This document shows positions 19,764 through 30,046 of a stretch of DNA of 64,000 bases, in pieces. Origin of the DNA: Alphaproteobacteria bacterium (GTDB taxonomy: Bacteria > Pseudomonadota > Alphaproteobacteria > Caulobacterales > Maricaulaceae); contig WGOD01000002.1 in assembly GCA_016124205.1 (NCBI GenBank), forward strand, positions 620,001 to 684,000, written 5' to 3'. The notes beneath the pieces were generated by a model. It did not search any database and was not told where the DNA came from. It worked only from the letters and a program-made list of their open reading frames with translations. Each line of letters starts with the position of its first letter. The first letter of the stretch is position 1. The position numbers and the translations under genes were made by a program.

Positions 19764-19900
19764 GGCGCGCAAAATCGCGTTTTGCGGGGGAAAGTTCAAG
19801 CGATGGATGAAGAATGTCGGTTTCGCGACGCACTGCGCGTTGCGCGGCCCGGACCGCTGCGTCATAGAAGCGGGCATCGCCCCTGGACAAGGATGGCTTC

Positions 19901-20701
19901 ATGCCGCTCAGACGTGCCGCCGAACCCGACCAGATCGCCCTCGCCTTGGCGCAGATCGCGGCCCGCGCCGGCGTGGCGGTGATGGACGTCTATGACAGCG
20001 ATTTCGAGGCGCGCGCCAAGTCCGACAGATCGCCGGTGACCGACGCCGATGAGCGCGCCGAAGCGGTGATCCTCGAAGCGCTCGAAAGCATCTTTCCGGG
20101 CATTCCCGTTCTGGCCGAGGAACAGTTCGAGGCCGGCATCCGTCCGGATACGGATGATCATTTCTTTCTCGTTGATCCCGTCGACGGCACGCGCGAATTC
20201 GTCAATCGCAATGGTGAGTTCACGGTCAATATCGCGCTCATCCATCACCGCCGTCCGATCGCCGGTTGCGTCTTCGCACCGGCGCTGAAGCGGCTCTATT
20301 GCGGTGGTGCCAGCGCCTATGCCGGGCCGGTCGCGGCCGGTGACGATGTGCGCGAGGATCTGCTGGTCCCCGTTTCCGGGCGCGACCTGAGCGGAAGCAA
20401 TCTCGTGGCGGTGATGAGCCGGTCGCATCTCGACGAGGAAACGAAGGCTTGGGCCGAGAACGCCGGCGTCACCGATGCGGTCTCGGCCGGATCGTCGCTG
20501 AAATTCTGCCTTCTGGCGGAAGGCAAGGCGGACGTCTATCCGCGCTTCGGCCCGACGATGGAATGGGATACGGCAGCAGGGCATGCCGTGCTGCAGGCCG
20601 CGGGTGGGCATGTGATCCAGCCCGACGGGACGGATTTCCTCTACGGCAAGACCGAGGCCGGGTATCGCAACGGTCCCTTCATCGCGAAGGCGCGGCGCTA
20701 G
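19901..20701 (+). CDS. cysQ: 3'(2'),5'-bisphosphate nucleotidase CysQ
   Basis: Inositol-monophosphatase-fold enzyme that removes the 3'-phosphate of PAP left after PAPS use. Metal sites are visible: AEEQFE, the DPVDGTREF motif near residue 90 and, near the C-terminus, [23 protein letters not shown] precedes them. It faces cysNC convergently with a 4-base overlap; sharing a locus with sulfate activation favours CysQ over other IMPase-fold enzymes such as HisN, a clear member of which lies at 63 kb. Confidence 0.9.
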   Translation: MPLRRAAEPDQIALALAQIAARAGVAVMDVYDSDFEARAKSDRSPVTDADERAEAVILEALESIFPGIPVLAEEQFEAGIRPDTDDHFFLVDPVDGTREFVNRNGEFTVNIALIHHRRPIAGCVFAPALKRLYCGGASAYAGPVAAGDDVREDLLVPVSGRDLSGSNLVAVMSRSHLDEETKAWAENAGVTDAVSAGSSLKFCLLAEGKADVYPRFGPTMEWDTAAGHAVLQAAGGHVIQPDGTDFLYGKTEAGYRNGPFIAKARR

Positions 20702-22590
20702 CTCAGCCTTCCCATGTCCCGCAGCATGGCAATGACGCGCTCGGCGGCGTCCTCGGGCGAGAGATCGGCCGTGTGCAGATGAATTTCCGGGGATTCGGGC
20801 GCCTCATAGGGGCTGTCGAACCCGGTGAAATTCTTGATCTTGCCTTCCTGCGCCTTGCGGTAGAGCCCCTTGGGGTCCCGCGCGATGCAGACCTCGATCG
20901 GCGCGTCGACGAAGACCTCGATGAATTCGTCCGCACCGACGAGTTCGCGCACCATCTGCCGTTCCGACCGGAAGGGCGAGATGAAGGAACAGGTCACGAT
21001 CAGTCCGGCATCGACGAACAGCCGCCCGACCTCGCCGATGCGCCGGATGTTTTCGACCCGGTCCGCGTCGGTAAAGCCCAGATCCTTGTTGAGCCCGTGA
21101 CGGACATTGTCGCCGTCAAGCGAATAGGTGTGGTGACCGGCGGCACTCAGCCGCTTCTCGACAATGTTGGCGATGGTCGACTTGCCGGCACCCGACAGGC
21201 CGGTGAACCAGATGATGGCCGGCTTTTGCCCCTTCATCCGGGCGCGCTCGGCCTTGGTGATGTCCATCGCCTGGGCGTGGATGTTGTCGGCGCGCCTGAG
21301 ACCATGGCGGATCATCCCCGCCCCGACCGTCTGGTTCGAGAAGCGGTCGATCAGGATGAAGGCGCCGGTCGCGCGATTATCCTCATACGGATCGAACGGG
21401 ATCGGATAGGCCGTCGATACATTGCACTGGGCGATGCCGTTGAGCGCGACGGACTTGGCCGGTTCCTTCTCGAACGTGTTGACGTCGATGCCGTGCTTGA
21501 TCGTTGTGATCGTCGCCGGGACGGTCGCCGTACCGGCTTTCAGAAGGTAGGAGCGGCCGGACAGCAGTTCGGCCTCATTCATCCACAGGATTTCGGCAGC
21601 GAACTGGTCGGACACGTCCGGGCGAGCGGCCGCGGGAACGATCATGTCGCCGCGCGCCACATCGACCTCGCGGTCGAGCACAAGCGTCACGGCCTCCCCG
21701 GCGGCCGCGGTTTCCAGATCCCCGTCAGCGGTGACGATGCGCGCGACCTGTGCCGCCGCGCCCGACTGGGCGATGATGACGGCCTCGCCTTGCGAGATCC
21801 GGCCCGAGGCGACCGTACCGGAGAAACCGCGGAAATTCTGGTTCGGCCGGTTCACCCACTGGACCGGGAAGCGGAAGGGCTGATCGCCGAGCCCCGAACC
21901 GGCCTCGAGATCTTCGAGAAATTCGAGCAGGGCCGGGCCGGAATACCAGTCCATGCGCTCCGAGCGCGCCGTGACATTGTCGCCGAAGCGGGCCGACATC
22001 GGGATCGGCGTGATGGTCTCGAAAGGCAGGCTGGCCACCGCCTGGCGGTAGGCCCCGTGGATCTCCTCGAACCGCGCGCGGTCGAACTCGACGAGGTCCA
22101 TCTTGTTCACCGCCAGAACGATGTGGCGGATGCCCATCATGTGCGCGATATAGGTGTGGCGGCGCGTCTGGGTCAGAACGCCCTTGCGCGCATCGACAAG
22201 GATGATGGCCGCATCGGCGGTCGAGGCGCCGGTCGCCATGTTGCGCGTGTACTGCTCGTGGCCGGGCGTGTCGGCGACGACGAATTTGCGCTTCTCGGTG
22301 GCAAAGAAACGATAGGCCACATCAATGGTGATGCCCTGCTCGCGCTCGGCCTCGAGCCCGTCGAGCAGGAGGGCGAAGTCGATATCGCCGCCGGTCGTGC
22401 CGTGTTTCTTGGAATCGCGTTCCAGCGTGCCGAGCTGATCTTCGAACAGAAGCTTGGAATCATAGAGCAGGCGGCCGATCAGGGTCGACTTGCCGTCATC
22501 CACCGAGCCGCAGGTGATAAAGCGCAACACGCCCTTCGAGCCGGAGCGCGACAGGCGGTCGATGAGCGCGGAGCGGTCGGCGCCGGACAT
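20698..22590 (-). CDS. cysNC: Bifunctional sulfate adenylyltransferase subunit 1 / APS kinase CysNC
   Basis: A fusion of the GTPase subunit of ATP sulfurylase (CysN, about residues 1-430) and APS kinase (CysC, about 440-630). GTPase motifs are [26 protein letters not shown] and NKMDL; the APS-kinase P-loop is [11 protein letters not shown] near residue 461, with the DGDN(V)[10 protein letters not shown] segment after it. It makes PAPS together with CysD, whose stop overlaps this start as TGATG. 630 residues is normal for the fusion. Confidence 0.97.
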   Translation of the reverse strand: MSGADRSALIDRLSRSGSKGVLRFITCGSVDDGKSTLIGRLLYDSKLLFEDQLGTLERDSKKHGTTGGDIDFALLLDGLEAEREQGITIDVAYRFFATEKRKFVVADTPGHEQYTRNMATGASTADAAIILVDARKGVLTQTRRHTYIAHMMGIRHIVLAVNKMDLVEFDRARFEEIHGAYRQAVASLPFETITPIPMSARFGDNVTARSERMDWYSGPALLEFLEDLEAGSGLGDQPFRFPVQWVNRPNQNFRGFSGTVASGRISQGEAVIIAQSGAAAQVARIVTADGDLETAAAGEAVTLVLDREVDVARGDMIVPAAARPDVSDQFAAEILWMNEAELLSGRSYLLKAGTATVPATITTIKHGIDVNTFEKEPAKSVALNGIAQCNVSTAYPIPFDPYEDNRATGAFILIDRFSNQTVGAGMIRHGLRRADNIHAQAMDITKAERARMKGQKPAIIWFTGLSGAGKSTIANIVEKRLSAAGHHTYSLDGDNVRHGLNKDLGFTDADRVENIRRIGEVGRLFVDAGLIVTCSFISPFRSERQMVRELVGADEFIEVFVDAPIEVCIARDPKGLYRKAQEGKIKNFTGFDSPYEAPESPEIHLHTADLSPEDAAERVIAMLRDMGRLS

Positions 22591-23567
22591 CAGAAATAGC
22601 CCTCGCGCTTTTTCTTCTCCATCGACCCGGCCTCGTCATGGTCAATCAGCCGGCCGGAGCGTTCCGAAGTCCGCGCCGTCAGCATTTCCATGACGATGTC
22701 CTCGACCGTCGCCGCGCGGCTCTCGATCGCGCCGGTCAGCGGATAACAGCCCAGCGTGCGGAAGCGGACCATTAGAGGATCAGGCGTCTCGCCGGGCTGC
22801 ATCGGCAGGCGATCGTCATCGACCATGATCAGCGTGCCGTCGCGGCGAACGACCGGACGTTCGGCCGCGAAATAGAGCGGCACGATCGGGATGTCCTCTT
22901 CGAGGATGTATTGCCAGATATCGAGCTCGGTCCAGTTCGACAGCGGGAAGACGCGGATCGATTCGCCCTTGCGAATCCGCGTGTTGTAGAGATTCCACAG
23001 CTCCGGACGCTGACCGCGCGGATCCCAGCCATGATTGGCGTCACGGAAGGAGAAGATGCGTTCCTTGGCGCGGGACTTCTCCTCGTCGCGGCGCGCGCCG
23101 CCGAAGGCCGCGTCAAAACCGTGCTGGTTGAGCGCTTGGCGCAGCGCCTCGGTCTTCATCACCTGGGTGTGCAGGCTGGATCCGGAATCGATCGGGTTGA
23201 TGCCGCGGGCCAGCCCGTCCGGGTTGGTGTGCGTGTAGAGCGTGAGGCCGAGGGCGGCTGCGAGCGTGTCGCGATAGGCGATCATCTCGCGGAATTTCCA
23301 GGTTGTGTCGATGTGCAGGAAGGGAAAGGGCGGGCGCGACGGCCAGAACGCCTTGAGCGCCAGGTGCAGCATCACCGCGCTGTCCTTGCCGATCGAATAG
23401 AGCATGACTGGATTGGCAAAGCCGGCCGCGACCTCGCGCATGATGTGCAGGCTTTCCGCCTCGAGCGCCTTCAGATGCGCCGACAAGGGCCGCGCACGGC
23501 TGCGCTGGCCCGAGGCAAAGCGGTCCGCATAGGCATTCAGCGTTTGTGAAAGCGCGCCGTCAGACAC
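22590..23567 (-). CDS. cysD: Sulfate adenylyltransferase subunit 2 CysD
   Basis: Catalytic ATP sulfurylase subunit of the PAPS-reductase-like PP-loop family. It shows [47 protein letters not shown] and [16 protein letters not shown]. The start is a GTG at 23567; 325 residues is slightly long at the N-terminus (usual about 300). First gene of the cysD-cysNC operon; its promoter should lie in the 76-base gap after the DegT gene. Confidence 0.96.
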   Translation of the reverse strand: MSDGALSQTLNAYADRFASGQRSRARPLSAHLKALEAESLHIMREVAAGFANPVMLYSIGKDSAVMLHLALKAFWPSRPPFPFLHIDTTWKFREMIAYRDTLAAALGLTLYTHTNPDGLARGINPIDSGSSLHTQVMKTEALRQALNQHGFDAAFGGARRDEEKSRAKERIFSFRDANHGWDPRGQRPELWNLYNTRIRKGESIRVFPLSNWTELDIWQYILEEDIPIVPLYFAAERPVVRRDGTLIMVDDDRLPMQPGETPDPLMVRFRTLGCYPLTGAIESRAATVEDIVMEMLTARTSERSGRLIDHDEAGSMEKKKREGYF

Positions 23568-23643
23568 ACCTGGCTCCCCCGCAAATCCGGGGACGGACCA
23601 TGGCGCAAACCGCCTGTGCTGTCACGGCTGGGGTGAAGCGAAA

Positions 23644-24786
23644 TCAGGCCGCCGCGCGCTCCGCGGCATAGGCCTGAACCGCCTCGATCACGCGCTGCTG
23701 GTCCTCGCCGCGAATGTCGGCGTGCATCGGCAGGGAAACGACGCGGTCGCAGACCTTCATCGTCACCGGCAAGCCGCCCGGCGCAACCGGGAAGGGGGCG
23801 TAGGGCGTCTGCATGTGCAGCGGAATCGGATAGTAGACCGCGGTCGGCACGCCGCGCGCCGAGAGATAGGAGCGGAAGGCGTCGCGATCATCGACCTCGA
23901 CCGTGTACTGCGCCCAGGTGCAGGTCGCGCCGGGGGCCAGTTGCGGCGTCTTCACCGCGCCCTTCAGTCCCTTTTCATAGGCGTCGGCCGCCTTCTGGCG
24001 CAGGACGAGTTCCTCGGCGAAGGCGTCGAGCTTCACCAGCAGGATGGCCGCCTGCATCGTGTCGAGGCGCGAATTGAGGCCGATCCGGGCGTATTCGTAG
24101 CGTTCCTTGCCCTCGCCGTGGACGCGGTAGGACTTGATCAGCTCGGCGATGTGCGGGTCCTTGACGAGGACCGCGCCGCCATCGCCGTAGCAGCCGAGCG
24201 GCTTGGCCGGGTAGAAGCTGATGGTCAGCGCATCGGCCCAGTCGATCGAGTGTTTGCCGTTCAGCGTCGCGCCATAGCCCTGCGCCGCATCGGAGATGAG
24301 CTTCATCCCGTGTTCGTCACAGATCGCCTTGATCGCCGGGTAGTCGGCCATCTGGCCGAACAGGTCGACGGCGATGACGGCCGCGGGGCGGAGCTTGCCC
24401 TCGGTCTTCACCATCTCGATGGCTGCCTTCAGGCTTTCCGGATCCATGTTGTAGGTGACCGGGTCGATATCGACGAAGACCGGCGTGGCGCGGGTCCACG
24501 GAATGACTTCCGCCGAGGATGCGAAGGTGAAGGACGGCACGAAGACCGCGTCGCCCTTGCCGATCCCCATCGCCAGCAGCGGCAGCACGATCGCATCGGT
24601 GCCGTTGGCGCAGGCCAGGCCGATCGGCGCTCCGGCGAACTCGGCCAGACGCGATTCCAGTTCACGGACCTGCGGTCCGAGAATGAAGGCGCCGCTGTCG
24701 AGCACGTCGGCAATGGCGGCATCGAGCTTCGACCGGAGACGGTCGCGCTGCGCGCCGAGATCGATGAAGGGGATCATGTCGGTCAT
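23644..24786 (-). CDS. DegT/DnrJ/EryC1/StrS-family sugar aminotransferase
   Basis: PLP enzyme that aminates a keto-sugar nucleotide. It has the N-terminal FIDLGAQRDRLRSKLDAAI, ANGTDAIVLPLLAMGIGKGD, the DAAQGYGATLNGK segment with the PLP aspartate, and the Schiff-base lysine in SFYPAKPLG (K195). The pattern resembles WbpE/WlbC-type 3-amino transferases acting on UDP-GlcNAc-3-keto-uronate derivatives, but no matching dehydrogenase (WbpB) is adjacent; the nearest Gfo/Idh oxidoreductase is at 35.3 kb. Begins the surface-carbohydrate region. Confidence 0.88.
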   Translation of the reverse strand: MTDMIPFIDLGAQRDRLRSKLDAAIADVLDSGAFILGPQVRELESRLAEFAGAPIGLACANGTDAIVLPLLAMGIGKGDAVFVPSFTFASSAEVIPWTRATPVFVDIDPVTYNMDPESLKAAIEMVKTEGKLRPAAVIAVDLFGQMADYPAIKAICDEHGMKLISDAAQGYGATLNGKHSIDWADALTISFYPAKPLGCYGDGGAVLVKDPHIAELIKSYRVHGEGKERYEYARIGLNSRLDTMQAAILLVKLDAFAEELVLRQKAADAYEKGLKGAVKTPQLAPGATCTWAQYTVEVDDRDAFRSYLSARGVPTAVYYPIPLHMQTPYAPFPVAPGGLPVTMKVCDRVVSLPMHADIRGEDQQRVIEAVQAYAAERAAA

Positions 24787-24876
24787 GGCAAAGGGCCTCC
24801 CGGGCCCGCAAGTCGGCCAGCGTCTGCCGCGCTATACGTGTGCCCTGACCAACTTACCAACTCACGAATGGTTTCG

Positions 24877-26700
24877 TTATTCGACAGTCACCGATTTCGC
24901 GAGATTGCGGGGCTGGTCCACGTCCGTGCCCTTGTAGACGGCGGCATGATAGGCGAGCAGCTGGATCGCGACCGCAGCGACGATCGGCGATGCGATCTGC
25001 GCGCAATCCGGCAGGACGATCACGTCCTCGCGCTTCACCTCGCACGCCGCCAGTCCGGCGGAATCGGTGACGAGGATGACGCGGGCACCGCGCGCGGCCA
25101 CTTCCTGCATGGTCGACATCGTCTTGTCCCAGAGATGGTCGTGCGGGGCGACGACCACGACGGGCAGGTTTTCCTCGATCAGGGCGATCGGGCCATGCTT
25201 CAGCTCGCCAGCGGCATAAGCCTCGGCGTGAAGATAGGAAATTTCCTTCAGCTTCAGCGCGCCTTCCTGGGCGAGCGGGTAATAGACGCCGCGGCCGAGA
25301 TAGAGGACGGAGCGGGACTGGGTCAGTTCGGCGGCGAGGCGCTTGGCCTCGTCTTCCATTTCAAGCGCCTTGGAAACATCGCGAGGCGCTTCGAGCAGGC
25401 CCGTGACGAGTTCCTTCTCACGGTCGGCGTCAATGTGGCCGCGCGACCGCCCGGCATTGATCGCGATCATGGCCAGCGCCGCCAGCTGGCAGGTGAACGC
25501 CTTGGTCGATGCCACGCCGATTTCCGGACCGGCCAGGGTCGGCAGGGCAATGTCGGCCTCGCGCGCCATGGTGGAGTGCGCCGCGTTGACGACGACGGCG
25601 GTTGTCAGTCCGCGATCCTTGCAGAAGCGCATGGCGGCCAGCGTGTCGGCGGTTTCTCCGGACTGCGAGATGAACAGCGCCAGATCGCGTGACGACACAG
25701 CGGGGTCGCGGTACCGGAACTCCGAGGCGACTTCATTGCGTACCGGGATTCCCGCGATCTGCTCGATCCAGTATCCGGCCACCTGACCCGCATAGCCTGC
25801 CGTGCCGCAGGCGACGATCAGTACACGGTCATACTGCTTGAAATCGATACCCTCGAACGGGCGGACGACCAGGCGGAGCGGGTCGACATAGTGGGTCAGC
25901 GTCCGCGCGATGACTTCCGGCTGCTCATGGATCTCCTTTTCCATGAAGTGCCGGTAGTTGCCCTTCTCCGCGAGCGCGGCGGACAGCTCGACGACTTTCT
26001 CCGGACGATGAGCCGGCTGACCCTTTCGGTCGTAAATGTCAGTCTTGGTCTTCGTGACGATTACGTAGTCGCCCTCTTCGAGATAGGCGACGCGCTGCGT
26101 GAAGGGGGCCAGGGCGAGCGGATCGGAGCCGAGGAAGCCTTCACCATCGCCGAACCCGACGACGAGCGGGGCCCCTTCGCGCGCGCCCATGATCAGGTCG
26201 GGCATCCCGTCGATCAGAACGGCAATGGCGAATGCACCCTTCAGGCGGGCCAGCGTCGTTTCGAACGCACTCTTCGGATCACCCGACTTTTCAAGCTGAT
26301 GGTCGATGAGTTGGGCGACCACTTCGGTGTCGGTCTCGGTCTCGAACGTCCGTCCGGCCGCTTCCATCTCTTCCCGGAGCTCGCGGAAATTCTCGATAAT
26401 CCCGTTGTGGACGATGTAGACGCGCCCGGCCCGGTGCGGGTGGGCGTTTGTCTCGGTCGGCGCGCCGTGCGTTGCCCATCGGGTGTGCGCAATGCCCGTA
26501 ATCCCGTCAGCCGGGTTGGAATCCAGAACCTTGTCGAGTTCCTTGAGCTTGCCCGTCGCCCGGCGGCGCTCGACATGGCCGTCCGTGCCGGCGACTGCGA
26601 TGCCGGCAGAATCATAGCCCCGATATTCGACCCGCCGCAGTCCTTCGATCAGTCGTTCGGCGACCGTAGTTTCGCCGACAATCCCGACAATTCCGCACAT
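24877..26700 (-). CDS. glmS: Glutamine--fructose-6-phosphate aminotransferase (isomerizing)
   Basis: First committed step of UDP-GlcNAc synthesis. The N-terminal glutaminase begins MCGIVGIVG with the nucleophile Cys2, followed by RWATHGAPTETNAHPH; two SIS sugar-isomerase domains follow (ACGTAGYAGQVAGYWIE, SQSGETADTLAA), and the C-terminus ends PRNLAKSVTVE as usual. 607 residues is standard. Only 28 bases separate it from the upstream GT gene, so no leader riboswitch or ribozyme fits. It feeds the pseB substrate. Confidence 0.98.
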   Translation of the reverse strand: MCGIVGIVGETTVAERLIEGLRRVEYRGYDSAGIAVAGTDGHVERRRATGKLKELDKVLDSNPADGITGIAHTRWATHGAPTETNAHPHRAGRVYIVHNGIIENFRELREEMEAAGRTFETETDTEVVAQLIDHQLEKSGDPKSAFETTLARLKGAFAIAVLIDGMPDLIMGAREGAPLVVGFGDGEGFLGSDPLALAPFTQRVAYLEEGDYVIVTKTKTDIYDRKGQPAHRPEKVVELSAALAEKGNYRHFMEKEIHEQPEVIARTLTHYVDPLRLVVRPFEGIDFKQYDRVLIVACGTAGYAGQVAGYWIEQIAGIPVRNEVASEFRYRDPAVSSRDLALFISQSGETADTLAAMRFCKDRGLTTAVVVNAAHSTMAREADIALPTLAGPEIGVASTKAFTCQLAALAMIAINAGRSRGHIDADREKELVTGLLEAPRDVSKALEMEDEAKRLAAELTQSRSVLYLGRGVYYPLAQEGALKLKEISYLHAEAYAAGELKHGPIALIEENLPVVVVAPHDHLWDKTMSTMQEVAARGARVILVTDSAGLAACEVKREDVIVLPDCAQIASPIVAAVAIQLLAYHAAVYKGTDVDQPRNLAKSVTVE

Positions 26701-26728
26701 GTTCGATGTCTCTCCTGTTGGGGAGTGT

Positions 26729-27790
26729 TCAAGGCGCTTCGCGCTTGCCGGTCAAGTCGTTTTCGTGTCGGGCCTGTGTGTGCCGGGACCAACCGGGAAT
26801 CACGTGCGGTCTGCGGCCGAGCAACTCGAATGGATTCCACGCCATGACCCGCATGATGGCGTTTCGATCTATCTTGCGACTGGCTTGTACAGCCTTGCGC
26901 TGCTTCAGCACGGGGCCCGCGCCAAAGACGCCGTCAATCAGCCCACGAAAGTAGGACAGCGGCACGCCGCGCCGGATCGAGGCAAATTGCAGAGCAATCG
27001 TCGCCGCGGCATGGGCCGGGAGAAGAATCCAGACCCAGGGGAAGGGCATGTTCTTGGCAAAGGTCCAGAGACGATTCCGCGTTCCGTGATAGACGGCGAA
27101 GGGTGACCAGCGCCCCGATGATCCATACCCGACATGGCGGACAATCGCATCGCTGACCTGGATCGCGATCTCGCCGCGCAGCCGGGCCCGGAATCCCAGA
27201 TCGACATCCTCGCAGTAGCAGAAGAATCTCTCGTCGAATCCGCCAAGATCCAGGAACAGCTCGCGGTCGATCATCATGGCCGCCGCACAGGCGGAGAAAG
27301 TCTCGCCCTCGGGCGGCAGATAGCTGACGGGCAAGCCGTAGCCGCCGCGAAACGGCAGCCCGAAGGCGTGGTAAGCGTCGCCGGCTCCGTCGAGTACGCC
27401 ATCCCTGCCGAACGCCAACTGGGTCGACCCGAACATTTTCGCTGCCGGCCACCGCCGTGATGCATCGAGCAGCTTTTCAATCCAGTCCGGTTCGGCGAAG
27501 GCGTCCGGGTTGAGCAGCGCGAGCCAGCGCGTATCGGCCAGTCGGGCGGCCTGGTTGTTCGCACCGGCAAAGCCGCAATTGGTCTCGTTCTCGATAAAAT
27601 CGACCCAGGACGGAATATCGGCCCGCGTGATGCGCATTCCCTCGGGAGACCCGTTCTCGACCACGATCACTCGGGCCGGGCGCACCGCTTGTTCCGACAG
27701 GGAATCGAGACAGCGCGGAAGCCACTCCCGGCTTGAATACGCCACGATAATGACGGTGACATCGGCCACCGGCGGTGCTGAGGAGGTCAC
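26729..27790 (-). CDS. Family 2 glycosyltransferase (rhamnosyltransferase-like)
   Basis: Inverting GT-A enzyme. It opens with VTVIIVAYSSREWLPRCLDSL, then VVENGSPEG, NCGFAGANNQ, the metal-binding ALLNPDAF in place of a DXD, and the acceptor-side EDVDLGFR. The C-terminal 100 residues are partly hydrophobic (FPWVWILLPAHAAATIALQ) and may touch the membrane. The GTG start overlaps the manC stop as GTGA, so it belongs to the AGE-manC-GT operon, which suggests that it uses a sugar from that branch; donor and acceptor are unknown. Confidence 0.9.
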   Translation of the reverse strand: MTSSAPPVADVTVIIVAYSSREWLPRCLDSLSEQAVRPARVIVVENGSPEGMRITRADIPSWVDFIENETNCGFAGANNQAARLADTRWLALLNPDAFAEPDWIEKLLDASRRWPAAKMFGSTQLAFGRDGVLDGAGDAYHAFGLPFRGGYGLPVSYLPPEGETFSACAAAMMIDRELFLDLGGFDERFFCYCEDVDLGFRARLRGEIAIQVSDAIVRHVGYGSSGRWSPFAVYHGTRNRLWTFAKNMPFPWVWILLPAHAAATIALQFASIRRGVPLSYFRGLIDGVFGAGPVLKQRKAVQASRKIDRNAIMRVMAWNPFELLGRRPHVIPGWSRHTQARHENDLTGKREAP

Positions 27791-28866
27791 AGCAGGTCTT
27801 TCGCTTCGCCTTCATTGAGGCCATCGATGACCTTGCGTACGTCCTCGGAGCACTCGTTGGCAATGACGAGAACCGCATCGTCCGTGACGATGACTGAAAC
27901 GCCCTCGACCCCGACGACCGCCGTCATCGGTCCGGTCGAGCGCACCTGGGTCGATCGGCAATCGATGACCCGAGACGGGCCGGAGACCGCATTGCCGCCC
28001 TCGTCCTTGCCGAGAACCTCGAACAGGGACGACCAGCTGCCGACATCCGACCACCCCATGTCGACCGGGATAACCGCTGCTTTCGCGGTTTTCTCCATCA
28101 CGGCCTTGTCGATGGGGGCGGATGGTGCGTTCGAAAAAGAGACCGGGTCGAGATCAACGCGGTTGCCCTCGCGGCGGGCTGCCACGACGGCAGACCGGAC
28201 GGCGTCGGCAATCCCCGGAGCGTGAGTTCCGAGTTCTGCCGCCATGACGGCGGGGTCGAACAGGAATATTCCAGCGTTCCAGCTATATCCGCCTTCGGCA
28301 AGATAGGCCGATGCGGTCTCGGCATCGGGCTTCTCAACGAAGCGCTCGACCGCGAAACCGGCACCCTGCGCCTTGCCGCGGCGGATATATCCGTAACCGG
28401 TATGCGGTCGGTCCGGAACGACCCCGAAGGTGACGATCAGACTGGCGTCTGCCAACGCGACACCGTGCGCGACGGCTTCGGCAAACGCGTCCGGCCGGGC
28501 GATGTGGTGATCGGACGGAAGCAGAAGCAGCAGTGCGTTGTCGCCCTCCATCTCGGACCAGGCCACTGCAGCGGCCGCAACCGCCGCGGTGTTTCTGCCC
28601 TCCGGTTCAATCAGAAGGGCTGCCGGGTTGATACCGGCTTCCATCAACTGGTCCGCCACGGCATCCGCCTGTGCCGCGCCCGTGATGACGAGGGGTGGCA
28701 GGATGTCGAGCCCGGCCATGCCGGATTTCAAGCGGGTGGCCGTGTCCTGAAGCAGGGACCGGCCCCCAAGTAGCGGCAGTAGGTGTTTCGGGCGGGATTT
28801 GCGGGACAGCGGCCAGAGCCGCGTGCCCGAACCGCCGCACATGATGACCGGCCGGACCGGCGTCAT
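27787..28866 (-). CDS. manC: Mannose-1-phosphate guanylyltransferase
   Basis: Makes GDP-mannose from mannose-1-P and GTP. The ATG at 28866 gives MTPVRPVIMCGGSGTRLWPLSR with the pyrophosphorylase signature, then PKHLLPL, EPEGRNTAA, LPSDHHI, FVEKP and SWNAGIFLF. The protein has 359 residues and stops at the end of the left-handed helix, so it lacks the cupin isomerase domain of the bifunctional AlgA type. The adjacent AGE-family isomerase could supply that activity. It overlaps its neighbours on both sides by four bases. Confidence 0.93.
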   Translation of the reverse strand: MTPVRPVIMCGGSGTRLWPLSRKSRPKHLLPLLGGRSLLQDTATRLKSGMAGLDILPPLVITGAAQADAVADQLMEAGINPAALLIEPEGRNTAAVAAAAVAWSEMEGDNALLLLLPSDHHIARPDAFAEAVAHGVALADASLIVTFGVVPDRPHTGYGYIRRGKAQGAGFAVERFVEKPDAETASAYLAEGGYSWNAGIFLFDPAVMAAELGTHAPGIADAVRSAVVAARREGNRVDLDPVSFSNAPSAPIDKAVMEKTAKAAVIPVDMGWSDVGSWSSLFEVLGKDEGGNAVSGPSRVIDCRSTQVRSTGPMTAVVGVEGVSVIVTDDAVLVIANECSEDVRKVIDGLNEGEAKDLL

Positions 28867-29999
28867 GAAGCGTGCCTCAACGACCGGACGGCGGCATCGA
28901 CCGCGTCGACCGCGCCGAAGACGTGATAGAGCGTCGAGCCCGGCGCGGCCGCGTCGATGACTTCGCCGGACGCGTCCAGCTGGTCGATCCACGCCCCCTC
29001 GACCGGGGCGTGGCAATAGATGTCGAGGAAGCGGTTCATGGCCCCCTCCGCGGCAAGCAGGCGTCCCGGTCGAACGCTGTGCGCGCGGATCAGTTCGGTC
29101 TGGCCCCAGGCGCGATGGGTCGGCCGGGTGACTGTGCCATCGTCGAGATTCTCGTCATACACGAAGCCGGTTTGCGGATTCAGCGTCTTGTCGAGACCAT
29201 TGTCGTAGAGCACCCGGCAGAAGGTCTCGGTATCGCGGCCGGCCAGCTGTCCGAATTGCGTCAGCAGCCACACCCATTCCATCAGATGACCGCCCTCGAT
29301 CAGGCGGCCGTCGCGTCCCTTCACGACCGCCCAGTCGCCGGTGAACCATTCGCGCAGCACGCCCGCCTCGCGGTCGAAAAAGTGGCCGGCGAAGAGGTCG
29401 AAGATTGCGGAGGCACGTTCGAGGAAGCGGGCTTCGCCGGTGCAGTCGTAGAGAACCAGCATCGCCTCGAACATGTGCATGTGCGGGTTCTGGCGGCGGG
29501 GCAGCGCATCCGGCAGACTTTCGCGAAAACCGCCATGGCGCGCGTCGGCGAGGTGCGTATCGAGGAATTCGAGGATGCGCTCGACCATGTCGCTCGCCCG
29601 CTTGTCGCCCGTCGCGGCATGCCAGGTCCCGAAAGCCATCAGATGGAAGGCATGATCGTATGTGTCGCGCCGCGCGTCGGCGATGCTGGCATCTGGATTG
29701 AGGCGGTGCACGAAGCCCGGCGCGCCATCGGCCCGCCAGCACCGGTCCATCAGGAAATCGACGGCGCGGCCTGCCTCGTCCAGCCAGTTCGCCCAGCCGC
29801 GGCGATAGGCCATCGAATACACGTAGATCTGACGGGCCTGGACGCGCACGCGGCGCACCGCATCGTGGTCCGGCCGACCGGCGATCAGGCGCTCGTGGAA
29901 GCATCCGGCTTTCGCGTCAAAGCCGGTCTCCGCCCAGAGCGGCAGGGCGTGCTGCACGAGCCAGTTCAATGCACGGTCCGAGGCAAGGCGGGCGTTCAA
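28863..29999 (-). CDS. AGE-family isomerase/epimerase, probable mannose-6-phosphate isomerase
   Basis: (alpha/alpha)6-barrel of the N-acylglucosamine 2-epimerase superfamily with typical segments: RVRVQARQIYVYSMAYRRGW, YDHAFHLMAFGTWH, NPHMHMFEAML, GGHLMEWVWLL and RAWGQTELI, which carry the conserved His/Arg/Glu of the active site. 378 residues is normal. The stop overlaps manC by four bases, which points to mannose-6-P isomerase (a known AGE-family activity in alphaproteobacteria) rather than sugar epimerisation; that is inference. The start is a TTG at 29999; no upstream in-frame ATG gives a better one. Confidence 0.85.
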   Translation of the reverse strand: MNARLASDRALNWLVQHALPLWAETGFDAKAGCFHERLIAGRPDHDAVRRVRVQARQIYVYSMAYRRGWANWLDEAGRAVDFLMDRCWRADGAPGFVHRLNPDASIADARRDTYDHAFHLMAFGTWHAATGDKRASDMVERILEFLDTHLADARHGGFRESLPDALPRRQNPHMHMFEAMLVLYDCTGEARFLERASAIFDLFAGHFFDREAGVLREWFTGDWAVVKGRDGRLIEGGHLMEWVWLLTQFGQLAGRDTETFCRVLYDNGLDKTLNPQTGFVYDENLDDGTVTRPTHRAWGQTELIRAHSVRPGRLLAAEGAMNRFLDIYCHAPVEGAWIDQLDASGEVIDAAAPGSTLYHVFGAVDAVDAAVRSLRHAS

Positions 30000-30046
30000 G
30001 CGGGCAGTCTCCGATCCAGTCGAAGCGAGACTAGCTCAAAAAGCCT

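Noticed and set aside
20449-22599. 716-residue + strand ORF
   Set aside because: It lies wholly opposite cysNC, and its sequence is the low-complexity Arg/Asp/Gly-rich type produced by the complement of high-GC genes. cysNC has full family motifs.
24787-24876. Possible tRNA gene in the DegT-glmS gap
   Set aside because: No acceptor stem, T-loop GTTCGA-type motif or cloverleaf pairing is visible; the gap is also short.
23722-25692. 656-residue + strand ORF
   Set aside because: It is the antisense shadow of the DegT gene and glmS, with no domain pattern.
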